Part shown: positions 1-7,952 of the stretch, one piece after another
How the letters are laid out: each line of letters starts with the position of its first letter
Position numbering within the stretch: the first letter of the stretch is position 1
Source: Pseudomonadota bacterium
GTDB taxonomy: Bacteria; Pseudomonadota; Alphaproteobacteria; Rhodospirillales; Magnetospirillaceae
DNA: 63,439 bases
Direction: 5' to 3'
Assembly: GCA_023458315.1 (NCBI GenBank)
Contig: JAEXAH010000106.1
Location: 1 to 63,439 of the forward strand
Program-made: the position numbers and the translations under genes
The notes under the pieces: generated by a model
The model's input: the letters and a program-made list of their open reading frames with translations, nothing else
Database searches by the model: none
Told to the model about the DNA's origin: nothing

Positions 1-1459
1 AGCCCAGGCCGCCCATGCACACGTATTTGACCTCCAGATATTCCTCGATGCCGTGCTTGGCGCCCTCGCGGCCGATGCCCGATTCCTTGACGCCGCCGAA
101 CGGCGCCACCTCGGTCGAGATGATGCCTTCGTTGACGCCGACGATGCCGTATTCCAGCGCCGACGACACCCGGAAGCAGCGCCCCACGTCGCGGGAATAG
201 AAATAGGCCGCCAGACCGGCACTGGTATCGTTGGCGATGCGCACCGCCTCGTCCTCGGTGGCGAAGCGGAACAGCGGCGCCACCGGCCCGAAGGTTTCCT
301 CACGCGCGCACAGCATGTCGGTGGTGACGCCGGTCAGGATGGTCGGCTCGAAGAACGTGCCGCCCAGGGCATGGCGCTTGCCGCCGGTGATCACCGTGGC
401 GCCCTTGGCCACCGCGTCGGCGACGTGGCGCTCGACCTTTTCCACCGCCTGCTGGTTGATCAGCGGCCCCTGCTGGGTGTCGCCCTTCAGGCCGGGGCCG
501 ACCACCAGCTTGGCCACCGCCGCCGCCAGCTTGGCGGCGAAGGCGTCGTAGACGCCGTCCTGCACCAGAATGCGGTTGGCGCAGACGCAGGTCTGGCCGG
601 TGTTGCGGTATTTCGAGGCCATGGCCCCCGCCACCGCCGCATCCAGGTCGGCATCGTCGAACACGATGAACGGCGCGTTGCCGCCCAGTTCGAAGCTGAC
701 CTTCTTCATGGTGTCGGCGCATTGCCGCATCAGCAGCTTGCCCACCTCGGTGCTGCCGGTGAAGCTGAGCTTGCGCACGATGGGATTGGCGGTCAGTTCG
801 CCGCCCACCGCCACATAATCGGCGGTCGGCAGGATGTTGAAGACGCCGTCGGGAATGCCCGCGCGCTTGGCCAGTTCGGCCAGGGCCAGGGCCGACAGCG
901 GCGTGTCCTCGCCGGGCTTGACCACCACGGTGCAGCCCGCCGCCAGCGCCGGGGCGCATTTGCGGGTGATCATGGCATTGGGGAAGTTCCACGGCGTGAT
1001 GGCGGCGACCACGCCGATGGGTTCGCGCGTCGCCAGGATGCGGCGGCCGGGGGCGTTTTCGGGGATGATCTCGCCGTACACCCGCTTGGCTTCCTCGGCG
1101 TACCATTCGATGAAGGACGCGCCGTACACCACCTCGCCCTTGGCCTCGGCCAGCGGCTTGCCCTGTTCGGCGGTCATCAGCTCCGCCAGATCGTCGGCGG
1201 CGGCCAGGATCAGATCGTACCACCGCTTCAGAAGGGCCGCGCGGTCCTTGGCGGTGCGGGCGCGCCACGCGGGCAGCGCACGCGCGGCGGCGGCGATGGC
1301 GCGGCGCGTCTCGGCCACGCCCACCGACGCCACTTGGGCCAGCACCGAGCCGTCAGCCGGGTTCGTCACCGCCAGGGTGTCGCCGGAATCGGCGTGAATC
1401 CACTGGCCGTCCACAAAAGCGTGGTGGCGAAGCAGAGCGGCGTCCTTGAGATCCAGCAT
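1..1459 (-). CDS. gabD: NAD(P)-dependent succinate-semialdehyde dehydrogenase, truncated by the window edge
   Basis: This enzyme oxidises succinic semialdehyde to succinate, the last step of GABA and related C4 catabolism, in the cytoplasm. The reading frame starts at an ATG at 1459 (MLDLKDAALLRHHAFVDGQW) and runs 486 codons to the left edge without a stop. The ALDH signatures are visible: ELGGNAPFIVFDDAD around the catalytic Glu, GQTCVCANR holding the catalytic Cys, and the GabD-type C-terminus KHGIEEYLEVKYVCMGG. Family members are about 480-485 residues, so only the stop codon is probably missing. It is divergent from the hydrolase at 1537. The GQTCVCANR context favours GabD over other aldehyde dehydrogenases, but the exact substrate is inferred. 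Confidence 0.9.
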   Translation of the reverse strand, partial: MLDLKDAALLRHHAFVDGQWIHADSGDTLAVTNPADGSVLAQVASVGVAETRRAIAAAARALPAWRARTAKDRAALLKRWYDLILAAADDLAELMTAEQGKPLAEAKGEVVYGASFIEWYAEEAKRVYGEIIPENAPGRRILATREPIGVVAAITPWNFPNAMITRKCAPALAAGCTVVVKPGEDTPLSALALAELAKRAGIPDGVFNILPTADYVAVGGELTANPIVRKLSFTGSTEVGKLLMRQCADTMKKVSFELGGNAPFIVFDDADLDAAVAGAMASKYRNTGQTCVCANRILVQDGVYDAFAAKLAAAVAKLVVGPGLKGDTQQGPLINQQAVEKVERHVADAVAKGATVITGGKRHALGGTFFEPTILTGVTTDMLCAREETFGPVAPLFRFATEDEAVRIANDTSAGLAAYFYSRDVGRCFRVSSALEYGIVGVNEGIISTEVAPFGGVKESGIGREGAKHGIEEYLEVKYVCMGGLG

Positions 1460-1536
1460 GGCGATCTTCCCTGTGGCGAAAGCGGTCCGACAGATATACT
1501 CGGCCCATCCCCCAACGGAAAGGCTCCGCCGTCGCC

Positions 1537-2385
1537 ATGCCGCAAATCCAGCCACGCTCGCGCTATGTCCCCATCCTCGGCCACGAGATCCACGTCACCG
1601 AATGGGGCGAACCGGGCGCGCCGCCGGTGGTGCTGTGGCACGGGCTGGCCCGTGTCGGCCGCGATTTCGACACCCTGGCCCACGCCCTGGCGCCGCTGTA
1701 TCACGTCATCTGCCCCGACACTATCGGGCGCGGCCTGTCCAGTTGGTCATCCAATCCTGTAGAGGACTATCAGATTCCCACCTATTGCGCCCACGCCCTG
1801 GGGCTGATGGATGCCTATGGGTTCGAGCGGGCGCGCTGGGTTGGCTCGTCCATGGGCGGGCTGATCGGCATGGCGCTGGCCGGGACCGAGGCCACCGCCG
1901 GGCGCATCGAGCGGCTGGTTCTGAACGATGTGGGCTGCCGCCTGAACCCGGTGGCGGTGGAACGGATCAAGGCATACGTCACCACCATGCCGGAATTCGA
2001 CAGCATGGCGCGGTTCGAGGCGTTCCTGCGTCTGGCCTATGCGCCGTTCGGCCCCCTGACCGACGCCGAATGGCGGCGGATGGCGGAAACGTCGGTGCGG
2101 CGCAAGGACAACGGCATGCTGGTGGCCCATTACGACCCGGCGGTGATGGCCGCCTTCGCCGATGCCCCGGCGGCGGTGGTCGAGGTTTGGCCGCTATACG
2201 ATGCCATCACCTGCCCGACCCTGCTGGTGCGCGGCGAAAGCTCGGATTTGCTGGAACCCGAGGTGGCCGAGGCCATGACCCAACGCGGCCCGCGCTGTCA
2301 GCTTGTCACCGTTCCCGGCTGCGGCCACGCCCCCATGCTGAACACCATCGAGCAGATGGCGGTGATCAAGGCGTTCCTGATCTGA
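1537..2385 (+). CDS. alpha/beta-fold hydrolase
   Basis: This is a 282-residue cytoplasmic serine hydrolase of the alpha/beta-hydrolase superfamily. The oxyanion-hole motif LWHGLAR lies near residue 36. The nucleophile elbow GSSMGG places Ser105 as the catalytic residue, and the terminal catalytic His is in VPGCGHAPML. There is no signal peptide or membrane segment. It is divergent from gabD with about 78 bp between the two starts. The natural substrate cannot be read from the sequence; an esterase or lactonase role is possible. The following 350 bp hold repeats, so it is probably transcribed alone. Confidence 0.85.
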   Translation: MPQIQPRSRYVPILGHEIHVTEWGEPGAPPVVLWHGLARVGRDFDTLAHALAPLYHVICPDTIGRGLSSWSSNPVEDYQIPTYCAHALGLMDAYGFERARWVGSSMGGLIGMALAGTEATAGRIERLVLNDVGCRLNPVAVERIKAYVTTMPEFDSMARFEAFLRLAYAPFGPLTDAEWRRMAETSVRRKDNGMLVAHYDPAVMAAFADAPAAVVEVWPLYDAITCPTLLVRGESSDLLEPEVAEAMTQRGPRCQLVTVPGCGHAPMLNTIEQMAVIKAFLI

Positions 2386-2441
2386 TATCCCGCAATCACC
2401 CGATCCCGCTCTCTTCTTGGCGCCACACCCGCGCAGGCGCC

Positions 2442-2568
2442 TTAGCAGCGTGTGATGAACAATAAATTCACCACAGAGACACAGAGGCACAGAGATACCC
2501 GCCAGAATTGAGGGAATCCGTTCGCCACGGCTCCAATCTCTCTGTGCCTCTGTGTCTCTGTGGTTTAA
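2442..2568. repeat. CACAGAG palindromic repeat, copy 1
   Basis: The arms 2470-2495 and 2539-2564 are perfect 26-nt inverted complements (ACCACAGAGACACAGAGG... against its reverse complement), separated by a 43-nt loop. The whole unit, from TTAGCAGCGTGTGATGAAC to GTGGTTTA, recurs almost identically at 9323-9448. The loops have equal length and differ only in a short central patch. Confidence 0.95.
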
Positions 2569-2603
2569 CAGGCTGCGGAAAAACTCTCGAACAGCCCATT
2601 TTT

Positions 2604-2710
2604 CCCGTCACCCCCGCGAAGCCGGGGGTCCATGTTGGGGAAAAACACTGACTTCACCGCAATATCCGGGGTGCGGACAAATGGATTCCCGCGTTCGCGG
2701 GAATGACGGG
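2604..2710. repeat. REP-like inverted pair (copy at 2.6 kb)
   Basis: Two 30-nt hairpin-forming units face each other: 2604-2633 (CCCGTCACCCCCGCGAAGCC...) and 2681-2710 (ATGGATTCCCGCGTTCGCGG...). Each contains its own inner palindrome, CCCCCGCGAAGCCGGGGG or TTCCCGCGTTCGCGGGAA. A related pair lies at 14712-14815. The core CGTCA..CCCGCGAA.GCGGG..TCCAT is the type of REP sequence widespread in Proteobacteria. Confidence 0.85.
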
Positions 2711-2736
2711 TGTTTTACGCAGCCTGCGACGCTCCG

Positions 2737-5061
2737 TTACGCCCCCGGCCACAGATGTTCGTCGCCCTCGGCGAAGGTGATTTCGGACAGCGGGGTCGGG
2801 TCTGCGGGTTCCTGGGGTTTGGCGGGCTTCTTCTTGCGGCCCTTTTTCGGGGTGCCGCCATTGTCGGCCCGTTCGATCATGCGGGCGACGGTGGCCAGCA
2901 CGCTTTCGACGCCGGGGGCCGGGCGTTCGGTGATGCCGGTTTCCGGCACCGTCTCGGGGATTTCCACCTCTTCGGGCGGGGTTATGTAGACCTGGCCCTC
3001 GGCCTCCGAGCGGCGGCGCAGGTGGTACACGGTCTGCTTGCCGAAATCCTTGGCCAGCGACAGCACGCCCACATATTCGCTGACGTATTTTTCCTCGAAT
3101 TCCTCGCCGTTGTTCTGGGCCTCGGACCGCTGGGCCGATTGCTCGGCGGTCAGCACGGCGACGAATTGCTGGGTGGCGTAGACGTGGCCGATCACCGTCA
3201 CCGGCTCCAGCCGGGCGGCGCGGTTGATGTGGCTGCCATAGAAATTCTTGCGGCCGCAGATGGGATCGATGGCCTCGAACACCGGACCGGCATGCAGCGA
3301 GATGCGCAGGTTCAGCGGCTTGGGAAAGGAATCGCGCATTTCTTCGCCCAGGCGCGTCACCACTTCCTGCATGGTCAGAGCGTATTCGGCCATGGGCGTC
3401 GCCTTGTCCATCACCGCGAAGATGGCGTCGCCCCAGGTGTTGATGCTGATGGGTTCCACCCCGGCGGCGGCCAGTCCGTCGCGCAGGCGGGCCATGAAGT
3501 CCAGGAAGGCGGGGGTGTGTTCCTCCTTCAGCTTGGAATAGCCCGCGATGTCGCAGAACAGCATGGAGCGGATGACGCGGCCCTGCCCGGCTTCCTCGTC
3601 CTCGTCGCCGCCGAAATCCAGGTCGGGCAAGGCGGGGCCGTCGGGGCCGGTCAGTTCGGGATGCTGTTGCAGCAGGCCGTCCAGATCGATGATGCGCAGG
3701 CGGGTGATGTCTTCCCACTGGTCGATGAAGTCGCCGGCGCCGCCGACCAGCGAGCCGGGCATCATGTCCCACACCGCCAGCAAATAGGGCGAGGTGCACA
3801 GAAAGCCCGAGCGCAGCGTCGACAGGCCGTGCAGGCACTGATTGGCGAAGCGGTACAGCATGCCGTGGCCGAGATAACGTTCCTCGGTGGCGTATGTCAC
3901 CGAGGCCGCCAGCTTCAGCGCGTTGCGGAAACGCATTTCCCAGCGCGGCCCGCCATAGCGCACGTCGTTGGCGATGAAGTCGTCGAAGGCGAAGGGCATC
4001 ACCACGTTGACCTCGGCGCCGCGCTCCAGCATGGCCTCGATGAACAGCAGGTCCGAGCCGCAGGCGGCCATGGAATAGCCGACCTGGGCGTCCAGTTCCT
4101 CGAGCTGCTGGGCGATCTCGGCGCGCACCGCCGCCTCCAGCCCCGGCGGGAAGTGCGGCCCCTCGCCCGGACGGTCCAGGGGATGGCCGGTGAACACCAC
4201 CACCGTCGGCGGCTTGACCACCGCGTCCAGTTCCTCGGGCACGGCGATGCCGCCCTGGCGCATCAGGGCCAATTGCTTCAGCGCCGCCACCACGCGGCCG
4301 TAATGCACGCCCTCGATGGCGTGGGCGGCGCGGAAGGTGGCGATGGCGTCCGTCGCTTCGCCCAACAGCAATTGCGCCTGGGCCAGCGTCGCCATCACCC
4401 GGTAATGCACGTCGGCGGGCAGATGGTCCTCGGGGGTATCGTCCTGGGCGATGGCCTTGACCTTGGCCGCCAGCCGCCGCGCCCCGGCGCGGTCGCCCAG
4501 CAACTGGCTCATCAGCGCCGCCTCGATGCCGTCGCGCGGGTTGTTGCCGGTGTGAAAGGCGCGCAGGAACAGTTCTCGGCAATGTTCCAGGTCGCGCCGC
4601 GCGCCAGACGACAGCCATGCCTCGCGGAACACCCGGGCCAGGGCGTTGTAGGTTTCGGCGTCGGCGCTGGCCTCGAGCCGCTTGCCGCGCACCAGATCGA
4701 TGGATTCGGCCAGTTCGGCCATGGCCGCCAGCCCGCGTTCGGCCGAGGCGCCGTCCAGGCTGGCCAGCGCGCCGCGCAGGGCGTCCTGCAAGCGATGGAA
4801 CGGCCCTTCGTCGATGAAGATGTCGTCCAGCACCGGCGCCAGCAGCCGCCGCGCCTCGTCCACCGCGCCGGTCTGCGACAGGGCGATGGCGCCGAAGATG
4901 GCCAGCTTGGTGCTGCCGGGATGGACCCGCAGGCCGTCGCGGCAGAAATCGTGGGCCAGGAAGTTCTGGCCCTCGTCCAGCAGGGCACGCGCCGCGCGCT
5001 CCCATTCGTCCTGGCTGCGCGGCGTCGCCCCCCCGAGCGCGATGGATGTGTTGTCGGCCAC
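2737..5061 (-). CDS. class III nucleotide cyclase with TPR-like and nucleotide-sensor-like N-terminal region
   Basis: This is a 774-residue soluble protein whose C-terminal part is a class III adenylate/guanylate cyclase catalytic domain (about 498-680). The two metal-binding aspartates are D504 in FCDIAGYS and D545 in NTWGDAIFA. The transition-state Asn and Arg are N613 and R617 in SHINRAARLE. Residues 15-270 are helical and TPR-like. Residues 285-365 (VVVFTGHPLD, ACGSDLLFIEAMLERG, EVNVVMPF) form a Rossmann-like domain resembling SLOG-type nucleotide sensors; that assignment is inference. The tail is Lys- and Pro-rich. GTG at 5061 is preferred because AAAGGA precedes it; the frame stays open to 5169. 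The product (cAMP or cGMP) cannot be decided. Confidence 0.85.
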   Translation of the reverse strand: MADNTSIALGGATPRSQDEWERAARALLDEGQNFLAHDFCRDGLRVHPGSTKLAIFGAIALSQTGAVDEARRLLAPVLDDIFIDEGPFHRLQDALRGALASLDGASAERGLAAMAELAESIDLVRGKRLEASADAETYNALARVFREAWLSSGARRDLEHCRELFLRAFHTGNNPRDGIEAALMSQLLGDRAGARRLAAKVKAIAQDDTPEDHLPADVHYRVMATLAQAQLLLGEATDAIATFRAAHAIEGVHYGRVVAALKQLALMRQGGIAVPEELDAVVKPPTVVVFTGHPLDRPGEGPHFPPGLEAAVRAEIAQQLEELDAQVGYSMAACGSDLLFIEAMLERGAEVNVVMPFAFDDFIANDVRYGGPRWEMRFRNALKLAASVTYATEERYLGHGMLYRFANQCLHGLSTLRSGFLCTSPYLLAVWDMMPGSLVGGAGDFIDQWEDITRLRIIDLDGLLQQHPELTGPDGPALPDLDFGGDEDEEAGQGRVIRSMLFCDIAGYSKLKEEHTPAFLDFMARLRDGLAAAGVEPISINTWGDAIFAVMDKATPMAEYALTMQEVVTRLGEEMRDSFPKPLNLRISLHAGPVFEAIDPICGRKNFYGSHINRAARLEPVTVIGHVYATQQFVAVLTAEQSAQRSEAQNNGEEFEEKYVSEYVGVLSLAKDFGKQTVYHLRRRSEAEGQVYITPPEEVEIPETVPETGITERPAPGVESVLATVARMIERADNGGTPKKGRKKKPAKPQEPADPTPLSEITFAEGDEHLWPGA

Positions 5062-5153
5062 CGGCCGCGTCCTTTCGACCAAAACCCGTCCCCAAGCCTC
5101 TGGTTTTACCACGCCTGGGCAGCAACAGCGAATCCCGAGAAGCTTTCGTAAAC

Positions 5154-5188
5154 TTGCTTGCGCAAGCAACTATCTTGCGTTAAGCAAG
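5154..5188. promoter_or_regulatory. double TTGC/GCAA operator-like palindrome
   Basis: 5154-5169 is a perfect 16-bp palindrome, TTGCTTGCGCAAGCAA. It is followed at 5174-5188 by a second dyad, CTTGC-GTTAA-GCAAG. The two centres are about 20 bp apart, close to two helical turns. The element lies between the divergent cyclase and acetate-transporter genes, 110-140 bp upstream of the transporter ATG. It looks like a tandem operator for a dimeric regulator, whose identity is unknown. Confidence 0.5.
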
Positions 5189-5296
5189 GGTGCCCGCGAA
5201 ACCGCAAACTCAAGAACGGGCGAAATAAGAAATCAGGGATTGCTCACGACACAGGGCAACACCGGGCGCCGAAGGGCGCCGAGAGGGAGAGAAAGC

Positions 5297-5914
5297 ATGT
5301 CCCAGATCGCCGCGATCGCCGTCGACACCATTTCCACCGCCACCCCGGCCAAGCCCAAGCTGGGCAATCCGGCGGTGGTCGGCCTGGCCGGATTCGGCCT
5401 GACCACCATGATGCTGCAATTCCACAATGTCGGCTGGGCGGGCATCGGCCCCGTCGTCTATCTGGGCCTGTTCTTCGGCGGCCTGGCGCAGATGATCGCC
5501 GGGTTGCAGGAACAGAAGTGCGGCAACAATTTCGGCTATTGCGCCTTCACCGCGTATGGCTGCTTCTGGATTTCGCTGTGCGCCATCCTGTTGGGCAACA
5601 AGTTCGACGTGTTCAAGTCCAGCGAAACCGACGTGGGTTGGTTCCTGGTGGCGTGGACGCTGTTCAGCGCCATCCTGTGGGTGGCCTCGTTGCGGGTCAG
5701 CAAGGCCATGTTCGCCACCTTCACCACCCTGATGATCGGCTTCGTCCTGCTGGACATGGCGCATTTCGGATTCGACAAGGTGCTGTTCACCCGGCTGGCG
5801 GGCTGGGACCTGATGCTGTGCGCCGCCCTGGCCTGGTACATGATGGCCCATGTCCTGCTGGCCGACCTGTTCGGGCGGGACGTGCTGCCGGTGGGCAGGC
5901 CGGTTCTCAACTGA
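5297..5914 (+). CDS. satP: acetate uptake transporter, GPR1/FUN34/YaaH family
   Basis: This is a 205-residue inner-membrane protein with six hydrophobic segments. It opens with the family signature LGNPAVVGLAGFGLTTMML, close to the NPAPLGL motif of acetate/succinate channels, and carries QMIAGLQEQKCGNNFGYCAFTAYGCFW in the middle. It mediates proton-coupled uptake of acetate and related short acids. The ATG at 5297 follows the purine-rich GAGAGGGAGAGAAAGC. A double palindrome lies upstream and a terminator follows at 5928. Its position next to iorAB fits feeding on fermentation acids, but they are separate transcripts. Confidence 0.88.
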   Translation: MSQIAAIAVDTISTATPAKPKLGNPAVVGLAGFGLTTMMLQFHNVGWAGIGPVVYLGLFFGGLAQMIAGLQEQKCGNNFGYCAFTAYGCFWISLCAILLGNKFDVFKSSETDVGWFLVAWTLFSAILWVASLRVSKAMFATFTTLMIGFVLLDMAHFGFDKVLFTRLAGWDLMLCAALAWYMMAHVLLADLFGRDVLPVGRPVLN

Positions 5915-5927
5915 GACAACAACCAGC

Positions 5928-5955
5928 GGCGGGGGAAACCCCGCCGTTTTCGTTT
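5928..5955 (+). terminator. rho-independent terminator after the acetate transporter
   Basis: GGCGGGG-GAAA-CCCCGCC hairpin followed by GTTTTCGTTTT, 14 bases after the transporter stop codon. Confidence 0.8.
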
Positions 5956-5973
5956 TCGCCAATCCCTTGCGAC

Positions 5974-5987
5974 CTGACCGGGATCAA
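5974..5987 (+). promoter_or_regulatory. FNR-type box candidate upstream of iorA
   Basis: CTGAC-CGGG-ATCAA differs from the FNR/CRP-family half-site arrangement TTGAT-N4-ATCAA at two positions of the left half; the right half is exact. It lies 107 bp before the iorA ATG, leaving room for a promoter and a leader that contains the hairpin AGCCCCCTTCGCGGGGGG (about 6031-6050). Control by oxygen would suit an Fe-S enzyme, but the match is imperfect. Confidence 0.35.
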
Positions 5988-6093
5988 GGCGCATTCCCCT
6001 TTCGGCAACGACCTTAATAATGATAGGGTCAAGCCCCCTTCGCGGGGGGTTCAGCCGCGACTGAAATAAAACAAATAGAGAGGTAGGATTTCC

Positions 6094-7947
6094 ATGTCCG
6101 CTGCCGTCCAGGCGAAGGCCGCCAGCCGCCTGCTGCTCTCGGGGAACGAAGCCATCGCGCGTGGCGTGTGGGAGGCCGGCGTCAAGGTCGCCGCCGCCTA
6201 TCCGGGCACGCCCTCGACCGAGATTCTGGAAAACATCGCGCTTTATCCCGATCTGTACGCCGAGTGGTCGGTGAACGAGAAGGTGTCGCTGGAAGTCGCC
6301 ATCGGCGCCTCCATGTCGGGCGCGCGGGCCTTCTGCGCCATGAAGCATGTGGGTATGAACGTCGCGTCCGACGCCTTCATGACCCAGACCCTGGCCGGTG
6401 TGGTCGGCGGTCTGGTGGTGGCGGTGGCCGACGACGTCGGCCTGTCGTCGTCGCAGAACGAGCAGGACACCCGCTTCTGGGGCCGCTTCGCCCATGTTCC
6501 CGTGCTGGAACCGGCCGACAGCCAGGAAGCCTATGACATGGTCAAGGTCGCCTTCGACCTGTCCGAGCAATACAACACCCCGGTCATCCTGCGCCTGACC
6601 ACCCGCGTCTGCCACGTCAAGGCCATGGTCACGGTGGGCGAAAAGGACGACCGCGCCATCGGCGGTTTCGACATCACCCAGAAGCGCTGGGTCATGACCC
6701 CGGCCAACGCCAAGGGCATGCTGCCCAAGCAGATCGCCCGCGAAGGCGAATTGCGCAAGGCGGCCGAGGCGTCGGAGCTGAATCTGGTGGATGACGGCAG
6801 CGACAAGCGCGTCGGCTTCGTCACCTCGGGTCCGGCCTTCATGCATGTGCGCGAAAGCTTCCCGGACGCGCCGATCCTCAAGCTGGGCTTCTCGTACCCG
6901 GCGCCCATCGAGGCGATCAAGGCGTTCCGCGCCACCGTGGACAAGCTGGTGGTGGTCGAGGAAACCGAGCCGCTGCTGGAAAACGAGCTCAAGGCCGCCG
7001 GTCTTCAGGACATCTTCGGCAAGGACATCCTGCCGCGCCTGGGCGAACTGACCCCCAACGTGCTGATCCCCGCCATCTACAAGCTGCGCGGCGAGGAGCC
7101 CCCGGCCACCAGCACCTATCCCAAGTACGAGCCCTTCCCCCGCCCGCCGACCATGTGCCCGGCCTGTCCGCACATGGGCGTCTATTACACCCTGTCGCGC
7201 CTGCGCAAGCGGGTGCAGATCTCGGGCGATATCGGCTGCTACACCCTGGGTGCCGGTCATCCGTGGAACGCCCTGGACACCACCATTTCCATGGGCGCAT
7301 CCATGGGCATCGCGCTGGGCATGGACAAGGCCCGGTCCGAGCAGACCAAGGACAAGGCCATCGTCTCGGTGATCGGCGATTCCACCTTCCTGCACATGGG
7401 CATGCAGGGTCTGCTGGACATCGTCTACAACCGCGGCAACGTCACCACCCTGTTGCTGGACAACCGCACCACCGGCATGACCGGCGGCCAGCATCACGCC
7501 GGCACCGGCAAGGATCTGAACGGCGAGGAAGCGCCCCGCGTGGATTTCGCCACCCTGTGCGCCGCCCTGGGCGTCAAGTCCGAGCGCATCCACAAGGTCG
7601 ATCCCTACAAACTGCCGGTGCTGTTCAAGCTGATCCGACAGGAAATCGAGATCAACGAGCCGTCGGTGATCATCACCGACCGTCCGTGCGTTCTGTCGGA
7701 ATTCTACGGCAAGCTGACGCCCTATGAAGTGGTGGACGACAAGTGCACCGGCTGCGGCAATTGCATCAATGTCGGCTGTCCGGCCATTTCGGTGTCGCGC
7801 ACCGAAGTGACCAAGCGCGACGGCGCCCCGGACATCGTCAAGAAGTACACCACCATCGACACCGCCATGTGCACCGGGTGCCACATGTGCGTTGAATCGT
7901 GCGGCCCCAAGGCCATCCTGCCCTTCAACCAGCAGGCCGGGGAATAA
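6094..7947 (+). CDS. iorA: indolepyruvate ferredoxin oxidoreductase, alpha subunit
   Basis: The large subunit (617 residues) of the cytoplasmic enzyme that decarboxylates aryl-2-oxoacids such as indolepyruvate or phenylpyruvate to acyl-CoA, passing electrons to ferredoxin. The N-terminal pyrimidine-binding region includes AAYPGTPSTEIL. The ThDP region has GDIGCYTLGAGHPWN and GDSTFLHMGMQGLLD. Two [4Fe-4S] motifs end the chain: CTGCGNCINVGCP and CTGCHMCVESCGP. The length matches the family. GGTAGGA gives a good ribosome site. iorB follows after 5 bp, so the two subunits are cotranscribed; an FNR-like site lies upstream. Confidence 0.95.
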   Translation: MSAAVQAKAASRLLLSGNEAIARGVWEAGVKVAAAYPGTPSTEILENIALYPDLYAEWSVNEKVSLEVAIGASMSGARAFCAMKHVGMNVASDAFMTQTLAGVVGGLVVAVADDVGLSSSQNEQDTRFWGRFAHVPVLEPADSQEAYDMVKVAFDLSEQYNTPVILRLTTRVCHVKAMVTVGEKDDRAIGGFDITQKRWVMTPANAKGMLPKQIAREGELRKAAEASELNLVDDGSDKRVGFVTSGPAFMHVRESFPDAPILKLGFSYPAPIEAIKAFRATVDKLVVVEETEPLLENELKAAGLQDIFGKDILPRLGELTPNVLIPAIYKLRGEEPPATSTYPKYEPFPRPPTMCPACPHMGVYYTLSRLRKRVQISGDIGCYTLGAGHPWNALDTTISMGASMGIALGMDKARSEQTKDKAIVSVIGDSTFLHMGMQGLLDIVYNRGNVTTLLLDNRTTGMTGGQHHAGTGKDLNGEEAPRVDFATLCAALGVKSERIHKVDPYKLPVLFKLIRQEIEINEPSVIITDRPCVLSEFYGKLTPYEVVDDKCTGCGNCINVGCPAISVSRTEVTKRDGAPDIVKKYTTIDTAMCTGCHMCVESCGPKAILPFNQQAGE

Positions 7948-7952
7948 GGATC

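Larger units (their letters stand above)
2386..2736. other. non-coding repeat region between hydrolase and cyclase
   Basis: No convincing gene lies in these 351 bases. They hold one copy of the CACAGAG palindromic repeat (2442-2568) followed by a pair of REP-like inverted repeats (2604-2633 and 2681-2710). The flanking words TTAGCAGCG and AACAGGCTGCGGAAAAACTC recur near 9.2-9.55 kb. The two flanking genes converge here, so the hairpins may also serve as transcription barriers. Confidence 0.8.

Noticed and set aside
2470..2564. CRISPR-like reading of the CACAGAG repeats
   Set aside because: There are only two units, 7 kb apart, each an inverted pair with no regular spacers and no cas genes.
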